The translations under genes and the position numbers were made by a program. 64,000 bases of DNA from Ganoderma boninense. Its lineage: Eukaryota; Basidiomycota; Agaricomycetes; Polyporales; Polyporaceae. Positions 11,096 through 22,478 of the stretch are shown in pieces. Location of the stretch: positions 2,542,001 to 2,606,000 of the forward strand of contig CM035306.1 of assembly GCA_002900995.3 (NCBI GenBank). The letters run 5' to 3'. How positions within the stretch are numbered: the first letter of the stretch is position 1; each line of letters opens with the position of its first letter. The notes beneath the pieces were generated by a model. It was not told the DNA's origin and searched no databases. It saw only the letters and a program-made list of their open reading frames with translations.

Positions 11096-14000
11096 ATGGA
11101 ACGCAAGCGGATGGAATTGGCTCTCTTGGGCTCCATCGAGCCCTTCCCCGTCCGGGGGGCCGCAGCACCAAGCCGTTCACAAACCTTACCACCCATTCCT
11201 CCCACCCCGGAGTTCCTCAACAAAAAGAATTCTGCGAATGCGAATACCCGTATTCAGGACATTCCTGTCGCGGGCCCATCGTCTGTGCCTCTAGATGAGC
11301 CTGCCAACATCGTTTTAAAGGAGAGTCCCTCGGCAAGGCCTTCCCCTCCTCCCCCCTTCATCCTCCCCCCTCCGTCGCGCCCACCTGTGGTAACATCTGC
11401 TTCATCGCGGATCTCTTGCGAAGGATGGAGCATCCCGGGGCTCTGCAGCAAGTACTCCAACTTCCATGAGGTGCACAGAGTCAAGGCATCGACGGTCTTC
11501 GAAGATCTTTCGCGGATAATGGAAAAGTACGAGACTGTTGGGAACCCTCTCATCATCGAGGGTTGGCACGAGCATCCAGGTTGGAGACCAGACTTGTTGA
11601 ACCTGGATTGGTTGCTTGCGGAAGTCGGGGATAAAGGTACGCATGCGCCACCTTAGTTGAGTTTCCTGACACGAGTGTATGAGACAGAAATGCACATTCG
11701 CGACGTACACAATAGGAGAGATTTCAGTTCGAACTTACCGACATTTGTCGATATGTGTCGCAAGCAGCCGGTGTACCAAGAACCAGGAGGTAAGTATTAC
11801 CATCGCCGCTTGGTATTCAAATGTACTTGTTTATTCAGCCTTGTCGAATAGAACCTTACAGGTGTTATTGGAAAGACGCTGAATGTCCACCGCAGTGGAA
11901 GGAATGGCTAGGGACGATCCTTCCGCAGGAGTTGCTCCCTGGATGTTCTGGGGACTTGCTTCGACATCTTAACCCTTCGGTAACGCTTTACTCGATCTTC
12001 AGGCATACATATAGGCTTAACGACTTTCCGATGTGTTACAGGAAGCGGTGGAGTCCCTGATGTGCTACCTTGGTATAGGCGATACATATACAGCGGCCCA
12101 CAAGGATATCTGTTCGTCCTCGGGCCACAACTTGATGTGCTTCTCCGAGAACGGCGGCTCCGCATTCTGGTTCATGACCGAATCCAAGGACGCATCAAAG
12201 GCCGCCGAGTACTTTCAAAAGGCTCTTGGACAGGAACTCGACTGGGAGGTACACGTCACGACCCTCGAAGAACTCGGTAAAGCACCCTTCGATGTCTACG
12301 TCGCGGAACAGAAGGTCGGCGACCTCGTCCTTGTGCCTCCAAGGAGCGTTCACCAGGTGGTCAACCACGGCGGTTTGGCCATGAAGACCAGTTGGTCGCG
12401 GATGACCCTCAGGGGGCTGAAAACTGCCCTGCATAGCGAGTTGCCGGTCTACCGCAGGTACATTAATTCATTCTTTACCCTATTGCTCTCACATCTATTT
12501 TCATTCGTTAGAGTGTGCCGACCGGAGCAGTACCGGATCAAGACCGTCCTGTACCGTACTATGCTCCATCATACCGAATCTCTCCAGTCGTCTGTCACCT
12601 CTCGGGCCACCAGCAACGATACCAACAACGGTCTCGTCAGCACAAACACGCTTGACTTAGAGTATAGCTCTGATACAAGCGATAGTGGCTATGAACTGCC
12701 ATCCACACCTCCGCCTCGACCAACCATTGAACAGCGCGTGGACACTCTCCGTTCGCTCGTCGGACTTTTCGACGAGGTCCTGCTCGAGGAGTATGCTGCG
12801 TGCCATGACTCCCTTCCCCGTGTACTCGGTTCTGACAGATCAGGATGGTCGGTGACGACGGAGACGTCCATGCGCCGGAAGGTCGTGCTTGTTCCACCCA
12901 GCAATCCACGCGATCCCACGGAGAGGCAACAGGCAGGAGCATGCAACTTCGCGTGCGACTTCTGCGGCGCTGACATATTCCAGAGCTTTTTCGAGTGCAG
13001 GGCGTGCGCTGGACTCCTTGGACAGTCAACTCAACCGGGCGATGGGTTCCTCGTTTGTCCCGGCTGCTATGTCGAGGGCCGGAGCTGCGAGTGTGACGAG
13101 ATGGAACCCGTTCAGTGCCGACCACTAGATGCTCTGATCACTGCCCGGAACCGCGCGGCGGAGGTGTTGCGCCAGGTCGCTCCCACTTCGAATGTAAAAG
13201 GTCCTTCGGAGCTGCATGAAAGGTGAGTGGAGATGACGGGCCAATCACCAACCAATCTCACTAGTTGCATAGCCACCTAAATGAGCACAAAGACATACGC
13301 CTCTTCGAAGCTGCGTGTGCATATCGAGATCTCAAGCTGAAACGCTACGCCGACAGTGATCGACAATGTAGGGCAATGAAGAGCGATATTCACATGACGT
13401 CCCCTTCAACCTGTCTACGGTGTCCGGTATGCAAGGTCTACAAGTGTTTTCTGCATTTTCTCCGCGCAGATACGCACGTAGCGGAAGCGATTCTTGCGTT
13501 TTCCAAGAACGAGCACGACCTGCACATTGCGCACAGGGAGAATAATATTCGGCACAAGCATTCCCCTCTCAAGCTGTACGATGTCCACGGCAGCAGGCTG
13601 AAGACCAGGCTCACGATCGCAGCTAGGAGTTTCCCGAGATGCAAGCCCTGGCATGCCAAAATGAGGGTCGGCTTTTACGACACAGAATTCGCGCTCGAAT
13701 CCGAGGTCAGTCTGTTAGAAAGCGTGTACAAGATGATGGAAGCTCACCCTTGTACAGCCTAACGAGGAACCATCACCGACGCCATCTTGTTCAGATTCAA
13801 AGAGCAGCCCAAGGCCTACCCCTCCCCAACTGGACCTCAGTGCCACCTCTCTCCGGCTACTGGACGAAGGCGAGGTTTCGCCCCTCACCTCCTTGGATTC
13901 GGATAGTCCAGAGAGGCCGGCTACCGCAACACTATGCCCGGAAGGATCGGACCGCATGTTGGGCGAAACAGAGGAGTTGATCTGCTCCGTTGACAAGGCT

Positions 14001-17000
14001 GACGTACGTCTGGGTGTATTCGGCGACCATTTGGAGTCCAATCAGCACCGGTCGCCTTCGGTATCGCCCACCGCGACTGCCGTAGACGCTACCTCCGAAG
14101 TTGAAGTATCGGAGATCGTCACCCAATTGGATCTGCCGCGAACGCGCAAAGCGCGTCGAAACAAGGCATATGTGGAGATCTCGCGACCGAAGCTTCCCAA
14201 ACGCACAGCGTCATCCTCCTCATCTGACCTGGAATGGGTTGACGAGCCTCAACCGAAGAAGTCCCGATCAACCCACCAACGTGCAGGCGAGATGGCACCG
14301 AGGCCAGCTCGAGGAAGGTCGGAAACTAGGCCCGAACCTGGCGCCACGCGTCCGGTAAGCATTGGCTTGAAGGCCGTTATCCCGTCATCCGTGCTAATCA
14401 AACCCAGTCTGCTAGTCGCAAATCGAAGGCAAGGGATGCCTCGGAAGATGGCCTTGTCGAAGCTTCTTACGGAACAGAGCTCGCGTTGGCTCTCTCCAAG
14501 GCAGGGGCTGTCGAGACACCAATCTTTACCCAACCTGAGCGCCCATCTGGGCCATTGCCGAGACGACCGACAGTACTTAAACGCATCGTGTCTCCCCATT
14601 CGGGTAGAGGTTCTTCGCCCACATGCTCAGACCTTGTCAACCCAACCACCCAACCGCCGCCTACTCCTGTCTCCTCTGAGCCATCGTCATTGATGAATGC
14701 CCCTCCTCCTCTCCCACGCGTCAAGCAGCCCACGTCCAAGAATTCCTCCAAGCCAACACCTCTCCGTTCCGATAAGCTGCCAGCCGCGCTAGCCAATGCT
14801 GACGTGGGTGTGTCTACGCTGAAGCGCAAGAGGGGAAATCCTCCAGGAGTACCCCACGATCAGATGGACGCTAACATGGCATCGCGACGTCGAGAGCCAC
14901 AGTCACGGAGTCCTCGCAAGAAAGCCCGTGTCGCACAGCGTCTGGACCCGGAAGTCATTGTGATTGAGGATGAACCCGTCGCAATGACCTTGTCTCGCTG
15001 CCGTTCCCCAGCACCGGTATTGAGAACGACCAGTTTAAGTGGTTCCTCATGCCCTCTTCCTCCACTTCCGCCGCCTCATCAGCCTGAGCCTCGCGATCCG
15101 ACTCCACCTACTATCGTAGCTGCGCCATCTCATGCCGGCAGTTCTGGTCAACGGTCTGTCGAACATCAAGCTGACCCCCATCCTTCTGATTCCGCACCTC
15201 CTCCTGTTATCAACCCTGCACCTCCCTCCGTTCCTCCGACTGTACCTCATTTCACTCCTGAACCCGCTGCTGGTTCTGGAATCGCTTCCTCCTCCGCGTT
15301 GACGCCGGCGCTACTATCTAATCAGGCATATCCTCCACCTGCTTTGGGTGTTCAGCCCGGCACTTCTCACGTCAACCTCGGTCAACCGCTAGCGGTTCTG
15401 AGCAACTGTGCTCTCTCGCCTGGATCAAACCCGGCCCCTGCCCATGCGACGTCCTTGCAACCCATGGAGACTAATGATCTCAAGGCCATGTCCAGCGTGC
15501 TTGGACTTGCCTCTACAGTCTTTGCATCTGTTGCGGCATTGAATGAACAGTGTCAACAGGTGATGCAGAGATACGACAGTGTCCAACAGAGACTGGACGA
15601 TCTCGATGTCCGGAAACCATCCGTGGCCCTGCGTCAGCCGTCCGTTGATGAACTTCTTGCGCGAGTGGAAAAGATGGAAGAAGCCTTCAAGTTAAGCGAG
15701 GTGAAGAAGGACAAGGAACTGGCCGCAGAAAGGGAAGAAAATAGGCAATTGCGTGAGCAATTGGAAAGGGAGCATGATGAAAGAGAGAAGATCACCAAGG
15801 CGTACGACGATGATCGCCAACAACGACATCACATGGCAGTCAGAGTGCGCGAACTCGAGGGGGAGCTCAAAGCTTGCAAGGCGTCTCTTGCGGATTACGT
15901 CAGGAAGGATGCACTCCCAGCAGCTATCGAGGCCGCCGTATCAAGCTCCATGCTTCCGTTGAGGACCTCGGTGGAGGACATGGTGGTGAAGGCCGTTGAG
16001 AAACAGGGGGCGCTTCGCGCGGCCACAAGCCTCCCTGCTGAACAACGCCCTGCCGACCCTCCACCATACCTTTCCCAGAACGGGCCTCCGGGCGATGTAC
16101 GACTTCCACCAGATGTTTCAAGACAGGTGCGTACTTCTGCATTCCATGATCGAAGTCATTGGCCCCTGATTCGCGCCCAGGCTCCCCAACCTCATTCTGG
16201 TCAGCCTCCATGGCATGGTGATACAAACGGCATGTATGGGCCGCTACAGCACAGGAACATGTCTGGCCAGCCTCCGCGAGCGCAGAATGGCCAACAGTTC
16301 GGCGGTAATCATCAATACACCCATGACCAGCGGCGTGGTGGCTATCAGAGAGGCCGCAATCATGGTAGACATCATCTGAACTATTCGGCATATCGACACC
16401 CGAACGACAGGCATCAGGGTCCTTACAATAATTGGCATGAACCCAATCGCCCTGAGTGGCCTGGCGAGCGCGAGAGTCGTCAAAGAGACTCTTATCCTGG
16501 CGATGCCCCAATACGGAATGGTCGTCAGCATGAAGAACCCATCAGTAATGATCAGCCTCGATCGGATTCCCCTACCCGTGGTAGGAGTGTCGATGTGCGG
16601 AACGGGCGCAATTCTGGTCAGTTACCACTCATCACTACTCATAGTTCGAATCTGATTTGTTGGTCCATGATCTCACTGCGTTTTTTTAGTCTATTCGCAC
16701 CGGGACTGTTCGCGCTCCGCCGCACGAAGCTCCTACTCTAGGAGCACAGAACGGGACCAAACGTCTTCTATACACCAGTTCGACGACTCCCCGCGTGATG
16801 TGGACAAGCCCGGTCCCAGCACGTCGAGGGACACCATAGAGGATTATTCGTCAGAGAAATCTCCACAGTCTCGCTCGGACATCCAAGAAAGCTCCTTCAC
16901 ACAGAAAGGTACGCTTTTCCTGTGCGGCCCGCCCTAGAACAGTCGCTGAAGCCGCAATTCAGTGGACAAACCAGCCGGCCCTTCTGACCGTGAATCACCA

Positions 17001-17267
17001 CCTCGACGTTCCCGTGCTCGTTCCACTTCGCGTGGCCGTTCCTCGCCACGCCATCGTTCTCGGTCTTCTTGCCGGGCTGCCTCTCCACGTATGTCCAGGT
17101 CCCGACGTCGCTCTTCAAACCCTCACAGGTCTCATCATCGCTCTCCTCGCCGGACTGCATCTCGTCCCCGTTCGCAGTCTCATTACCGCCATCGTCAATC
17201 TCGGTCTCGTGATTACTCTCGCCAGTTCCGCCACGCGTCGCCTAGCCATGGTGTTGCCGGCAGATGA
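11096..17267 (+). CDS. Very long JmjC-domain protein with cysteine-rich fingers, coiled coil and RS-rich tail
   Basis: Probable Fe(II)/2-oxoglutarate dioxygenase acting on chromatin. ATG at 11096 has strong context (ACCATGG). A Pro-rich N-terminus is followed by a JmjC fold: the HxD iron pair is in TYTAAHKDICSSSGHNLMCF (about 12090-12140) and the third ligand in VPPRSVHQVVNHGG (about 12330-12370). Next come a cysteine-rich finger (CNFACDFCGADI...CRAC...CPGCYVEGRSCEC, 12940-13110) and a second Cys-rich patch (CLRCPVCKVYKC). The remainder, from 13.8 kb on, is disordered and charged, with a heptad coiled coil (about 15500-15920), an Arg/Gly/His-rich stretch (16.2-16.5 kb) and an Arg/Ser-dipeptide tail. 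Open frames join through introns at about 11637, 11791, 11981, 12457, 13221, 13707, 14355, 16616 and 16911. It is roughly 1800 residues. The substrate lysine cannot be told from sequence. Confidence 0.8.
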
Positions 17268-17937
17268 TCTGACACTCACCCTACCCGCCAGTAGCGCGTT
17301 GTTGCCATAGCCTCATCTGTATTTTCGCAATGTACTGACTGTACCAACATGTCTGGTTACACCTCTGCCATGAATTTCGTCCAGCTTCTCCGTTCCACCG
17401 TAAATCAGAACATTTGTGATGTTTATTGCCAGGTTATACTACCATCGCCGCACCGCGTCGTGGAATTGAGGCATCGCTTTGGAGGCATTAGAATATTACG
17501 GCAGGCTGTATTTGTAAGGGTGTGGGTGCGCATGCGCGGTGGATAGCGATGGTCGTCGTACAGGCGGACGTGGAGGCGTATGTATGGGATGTGGATGAGG
17601 CGACGATTGCCGAATTCAGCGAAACCGCGCGTGGAGATAATATGCGCTGAGAGCAGAGGAGGTATCAGTCAGTGATTGATAGTAAAGAGACAGCGAACAA
17701 CGCGGGGTAAATGGGAGTAGACAGAGTGAGAGGGACTGAGCGAGAGACAGGAACCGAGGAACCACCATGAGACGCTGAAAGGAAAATAAGAGACACGAGC
17801 AATGAACAAATCCGCAATCAAAAATCCGCCAGAATAAACCGATCGTACGAAGGACCAACGTAAGGACAGGATGGACGAGAGCGTGTGCGTAAGGGGCGTA
17901 ATCTGTGTGGGGCATGTGGTGCATATGCGCGCGTCGC
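17268..17937. other. Convergent intergenic spacer with GA-rich tract
   Basis: 670 bases between the ends of the JmjC and casein kinase genes. It contains a GA-rich stretch (about 17715-17765). No gene recognised. Confidence 0.4.
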
Positions 17938-20190
17938 TCATCCACATCGACATGTCAGGATCCTCCAGAGAGTGTTCTTCGGGGGCTCAGCCTCTTGCTG
18001 TCCGTGGAAGTCGCCGCCGTTCGCGACGCCTACCTCGCCACCCATTGCGCGGACGTTGCTCAGTGCTGGTGGTGCAGCACCGACGCTGGACACCATTGGC
18101 GATGCACGACCGTATGGCTGTTGCGTGGCGGAATACTCGTCCCTGGGGTACGAGTCATACCCGGCGTTCGCATACGGATGTGAAGCGCCTTGTTGGTGCT
18201 GGCTGAGCCTAGGCTGTGTCACCGAGACGTTGACCTGCGCTTCTGCGGACATATTCGGGTTACCACCAAGGCCCGGGGAAAGCGCCATAGGGTGTCGGGA
18301 CTTTGACCCTGCACGGACGAGAGCAGGAGAAGGAGGAATAACGGGGTTGCCTGCCTGGGATGCGCGTCGACGATCGTCGCGGGCTGCCCGCTCGGCTCGA
18401 CGAGAATCGTACTGCTGTTGAGGCGTGGCAGGGGCGTTCTGTATTTGCGCGAGGATCTGGTTCCCGCCGCCCTAGAACGTAGAAGGCGTAAGTACAAATT
18501 TATCCTCCTGTTAAATGAGAAGGCGGGCCCAATACACACCATTGAGACTTCCCATCCTCGCCCACCTGATTGTAATCAACAAACTTAGAATCCGAGACAC
18601 GTTCGTGGAAACGACCATGCGTCTCACCGTTCAGAAGGTTCCAGTCGTACACGCCATCTTCCACATCGCCGTTGTTCTTCAAAACCTTGGCAAATAACTC
18701 TCGGAGGAAGTCGTAATCAGGGGTCTCCTCAAACCCAAGTTTCCGTACATAGTTGAGATAGATGGAGAACTCCTCTGCAAGCAGTTGGTCTAGTCGAAGA
18801 CGGATGTAATCGCGCATATACACGTACCGGGGAAGCCTTCGCACAACTCCTTGATGGGCGTCGTCTGCTTCTTCTCGCCAATCTTCTCGTACTTCTGCTT
18901 GTTCGTCGCAGCTTTGAGCCCTTGCCATGGTAAGCTCCCGCGAAGGAAGTACATGAAGACATGCCCGAGCGCCTCGAGGTCATCCCTGCGTGATTGCTCT
19001 GCAGCAGGCCAAATGTTTCAGACCACAAGATCCTTCGACCATGATCACAAACACGGCATACCGCGACCCAAGTGAGTGTTTATGCTCATGTACCTTGCAG
19101 TTCCACTCAAGCTCTTCCGTTCCCGGTACGGAATGTGCTGCTTGGTCTTGGGATCTCGATATTGTTTGGCCATACCAAAGTCGACGACGTGGATCACTGA
19201 CGAGCGCAACGGATCAATCATTCGAGTCTCACCGGCCCGAGCGCGGCAGAACTTACCATTCGCATTCTTTGTGCCCGGACGTCCGATCAGAAAGTTGTCG
19301 GGCTTGATATCGCGGTAGATGAGGTTCTTGTCGTGGACCGTTTGCACCCGGGTGAGCTATATAGCCACGTCGGACGCAGAGGAAGAGAGATGGCGCCGCA
19401 GTCAGCATTGCGCAGCCCGCATCTGTGCAGTTTTGGCAGCACTGGAACACAATGGTGGCACTCACCATTTGCCTGGCCGCCATGCACACCGTCTTTATCG
19501 AAAACTTCCTCCCGCACATATCGAACAAGTCCTCTAGGCTCGGGCCCAGGAGATCGATAACGAGGATGTTGTGCAGGCCTTCCTGACCGAAGTGGTATAT
19601 CTGCGGGATACCGGCTGCAGAGTGTAGACACGTGAAACGGCGAAGGACGACTCGTGAGTACCAACAAAGAAAAGCGTAGGGATGGAGGAGGGAGGATACG
19701 CACGACAACCAGCGAGGATGCGATACGAGCGACACTCATCGCGCAACTGCGGTGCCTCTGCTTTCCTCGGCTCCTACATGCGCGAACGACGAAGTCGGGT
19801 GGTTGGAAAGGCGGCGATAGCAGTAATGACGCATGCGAAATGGTCCATTGGAAATGAATATACGTCCGTTAGCACCGCAGATCGACGCCGTGCCCCAGAA
19901 GGGCACGGCGGGAGATTAATGGACACATACGAATTTGATGGCGACAGTCTGCGAGTTCAACAGATTTGTGCCTACAAAGACCAGCCACGGACACAGTCAG
20001 CATCATGCCTCGCTGCCACCGCAGGCCATGTCGCACTGACGGATACGGCACTGCGGGACGCAGGGAGAAGGCTGGTACGCAGACACACACCTTCGAAGAT
20101 GACCCCAAACGAGCCCTCGCCAATCTTCTTCCCTACACGATAGTGAGCACCGACCACGTTGTTGGACGAGGATGAGTTGTGGGAGGACAT
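17938..20190 (-). CDS. Casein kinase I, Yck/CK1-gamma-like
   Basis: Serine/threonine kinase that in fungi acts at the plasma membrane and endomembranes in nutrient sensing, endocytosis and morphogenesis. ATG at 20190 starts [20 protein letters not shown]; the glycine loop is KKIGEGSFG. The catalytic loop is [12 protein letters not shown], the DFG-equivalent is [14 protein letters not shown], and the CK1 signature [17 protein letters not shown] follows. The C-lobe ends near [22 protein letters not shown]. The tail is Gln/Ser/Pro-rich and ends in TCRCG at TGA 17938-17940. Yeast Yck1/2 end in a palmitoylated Cys-Cys; here two cysteines are separated by an arginine, so lipid attachment is plausible but inferred. 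Eight or more short introns split the kinase domain. Confidence 0.92.
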
Positions 20191-20914
20191 GGCCGAGGGC
20201 GTCGGGGGTGTAGCAGGGCGGGGGAAGGAGAGGATGGGGGCGGAGGAAGAGGACGTCGGCCGGGGCTGGTAGCTTGAGGGCGGAGAGAGCTCAAGACCCG
20301 CGACCAGGAACCAGCTTTCCGGTCTCGGCACTCCCCGAACCGCTTCCCCAGGCCACATGGCTTTCCCTCCCCACCTGCCTCAGACTGCTCGCCACTGGCC
20401 AGACCGTCGAGCACATGGCGACCATTGGATCCAGAGAGATGGCATTGCGGGGTCATACAACAACTATAGAGGAAACTACCGACAGGGACCAAACTAACGA
20501 GATCGTACAAGAGAACGTGTAATGCAACTGGTATGGGTTGGAGAGGTCGTTAGTGCCGCAACCACGGATACGGTGAGCGAGAAGAGGTTGTCCAGGCGGG
20601 CATCAGTCAGTGCAAGGAGCGTAAGGGTAGCACAAACGGCGCCCATAAGGGAAGGCTCCATGGCGGGAACACAAGTAGAGTATTAGATAGAGAGTGGGGG
20701 TGCCCGGGTGGATGGGCTCCTTAGGACGAACTCGCGCGATGCTCGGGGCAGATTTTAGCAATGCCCACCGAGCATCGTCACAATGAACGGTAGGTAACTA
20801 ATCACCGGAACTCGAAGCACGAGCTGGTGTGCTCGGGTACATGCACAAGAGATAGCTGCTGATACCTGCATGGGAATCTGTGAGTATGAAAAAAGGGCAA
20901 CCTGTGGGACATGC
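20191..20914. other. Intergenic, upstream of casein kinase I
   Basis: 724 bases between two minus-strand genes: the promoter of the kinase plus the 3' end of GID4. The segment next to the kinase start (about 20210-20270) is CT-rich on the gene strand. No gene recognised. Confidence 0.4.
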
Positions 20915-22478
20915 TCACGGCTCGGAGTTCTGGTGAAAGTAAAACCCGCTCATCGTCGCCTCGCTGGACAGGAAGCCTCGCGAAGCAGAGCGGCCTGCTC
21001 TGCGTGCACCCCGAGTCACGGAGATACGACGAGACCTAGACGGCGTCTCAGGTTTAGTTGCGTGTGTTGTGGGTGGCGTCGCCATCTCAACATTTTCCTC
21101 CACAGGAGAAGGCAGCTGTACTGCACCAGATTGCTGAGGGTTGAAGTCTACACAGACATAGTAGAAGCCTGTGAAGCGAGCGCAACATGTGAGTTACAAA
21201 TGCTTCCGCGACGAGAAGGCGATCATGAGAATTGGACGGAGGCCGTTGCGGACATGGAGAAGATAGATTGGCATGACTGTACCCACCTGCAAAACTCGCG
21301 CCGTTGATGTCTTGGACCCGGTGGTCTGGGACGAGGAACTTCTCCTTCCAACGCATGAACACCGCGCCGTGGCTTAAAGCATCTTGCATCGTCAGATGTG
21401 GTTTCTTGAGCTCGTTCTTCACATGGCGAAAGGCAGGAAATCGGGCCCAGTGCACCATGTCCTCCTGCTCGTTTGCTCCCCAGTTGCGCGTTAAGAAACC
21501 ATACCGACTTCCGATGATCTCGGCGTCAAAGTATGTCGTGAGCTCCGGCCAGTCGTCAGTCAGCCCACGGATTCGTAAGTAGCCACACAAGTGCGACGAG
21601 GAAAAGTCGACGTCCTGTTGAGACGCAACCGTTCAAGCTACCTCCACCAACAACAAGACCAGACACTAGACCACGCGACGTACCACTATAGTCACGTTGA
21701 CGTCGTAGCTATTCCTCCCGCTCTTCTGTGTCCCCTGGAAAGTGGCGCCTGGATAAAGACAGTGATGGCCTTGGGAACGTACCCGGAGGCGGGTGATATC
21801 CAAAAGGGGGTCTGGGGTGGAAGATGTTGTTGCTGCATGGGGGCGTTGCCGATGGCCCGATGAGTGGGAGACGGAGGGTAGCTCTGTGCGTCGTCCAGAT
21901 TGTGTTTGGGAAGCGGAGGCAGGAAGCGCGGTAGTGTCGATCGGCACAAGAGTTGGACGGGTCAGAACGGGGGAAGAGAGGGTCAAATGAGGAAGACGCG
22001 GGGACTGGACGAGACCAGAGCCAGACGCAGACGACGTGCTCGTCGGGGGCTCGACCAGAGGCGACAAAGCGCGCGGTGGAGCGAGGGAGTCTCCCATGGA
22101 AATATCCTGTTGTGGCAGACAAGGTTCAATGGCCGGGGGAGTCGGCGGGGTTGCAAGTTGGGTAGGCTCGTGGACCTGCGGTTGCGCCTCATTGCCTGCA
22201 GGCTGCAACGATGCCGCGCGACGGAGCAGTTCCCTCTCCACTTCGGCAAAGAGACCTTCCCGAGGTGGAGGGGCGAGACGAGTGCAACACGAGGCGCAGA
22301 CTGGGCTGGGGTCAACCGTTGTAGCGTCATTGGTGTCATGTCCGTGAAGAGAGAAGGGCGCGCTGGCTGGTTCGGGGGTAAGGGGACACCGGCAAACAAA
22401 GCATAGCTTGACCTGAGAATGCTGAGGGTCTGGCTGAGAAATGTCGTGGATGAGAGGGGGTGCGTGTTCGGCAGGCAT
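20915..22478 (-). CDS. GID4: GID4/VID24, substrate receptor of the GID/CTLH ubiquitin ligase
   Basis: Recognises Pro/N-degrons and delivers gluconeogenic enzymes to the GID E3. The beta-barrel is clear: HHCLYPGATFQGTQKSGRNS, then after an intron CGYLRIRGLTDDWPELTTYF, then HWARFPAFRHV and the closing GASFAGFYYVCVDFNPQQSG. ATG at 22478 gives MPAEHAPPLIHDI; an upstream in-frame TTG is not a likely start. The N-terminal 240 or so residues are not part of the barrel: they contain a cysteine-rich pair (LCFVCRCP ... VCASCC) and then Ser/Thr/Pro-rich disorder. The C-terminus after the barrel is Arg/Ser-rich and ends ...QNSEP at TGA 20915-20917. Introns are few and short. In yeast, GID4 is induced when glucose returns; no regulatory box was identified here. 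Confidence 0.9.

Noticed and set aside
16640..16655. GTTCGAATC resembling a tRNA T-loop
   Set aside because: Lies inside an intron of the JmjC gene without matching acceptor or anticodon stems.
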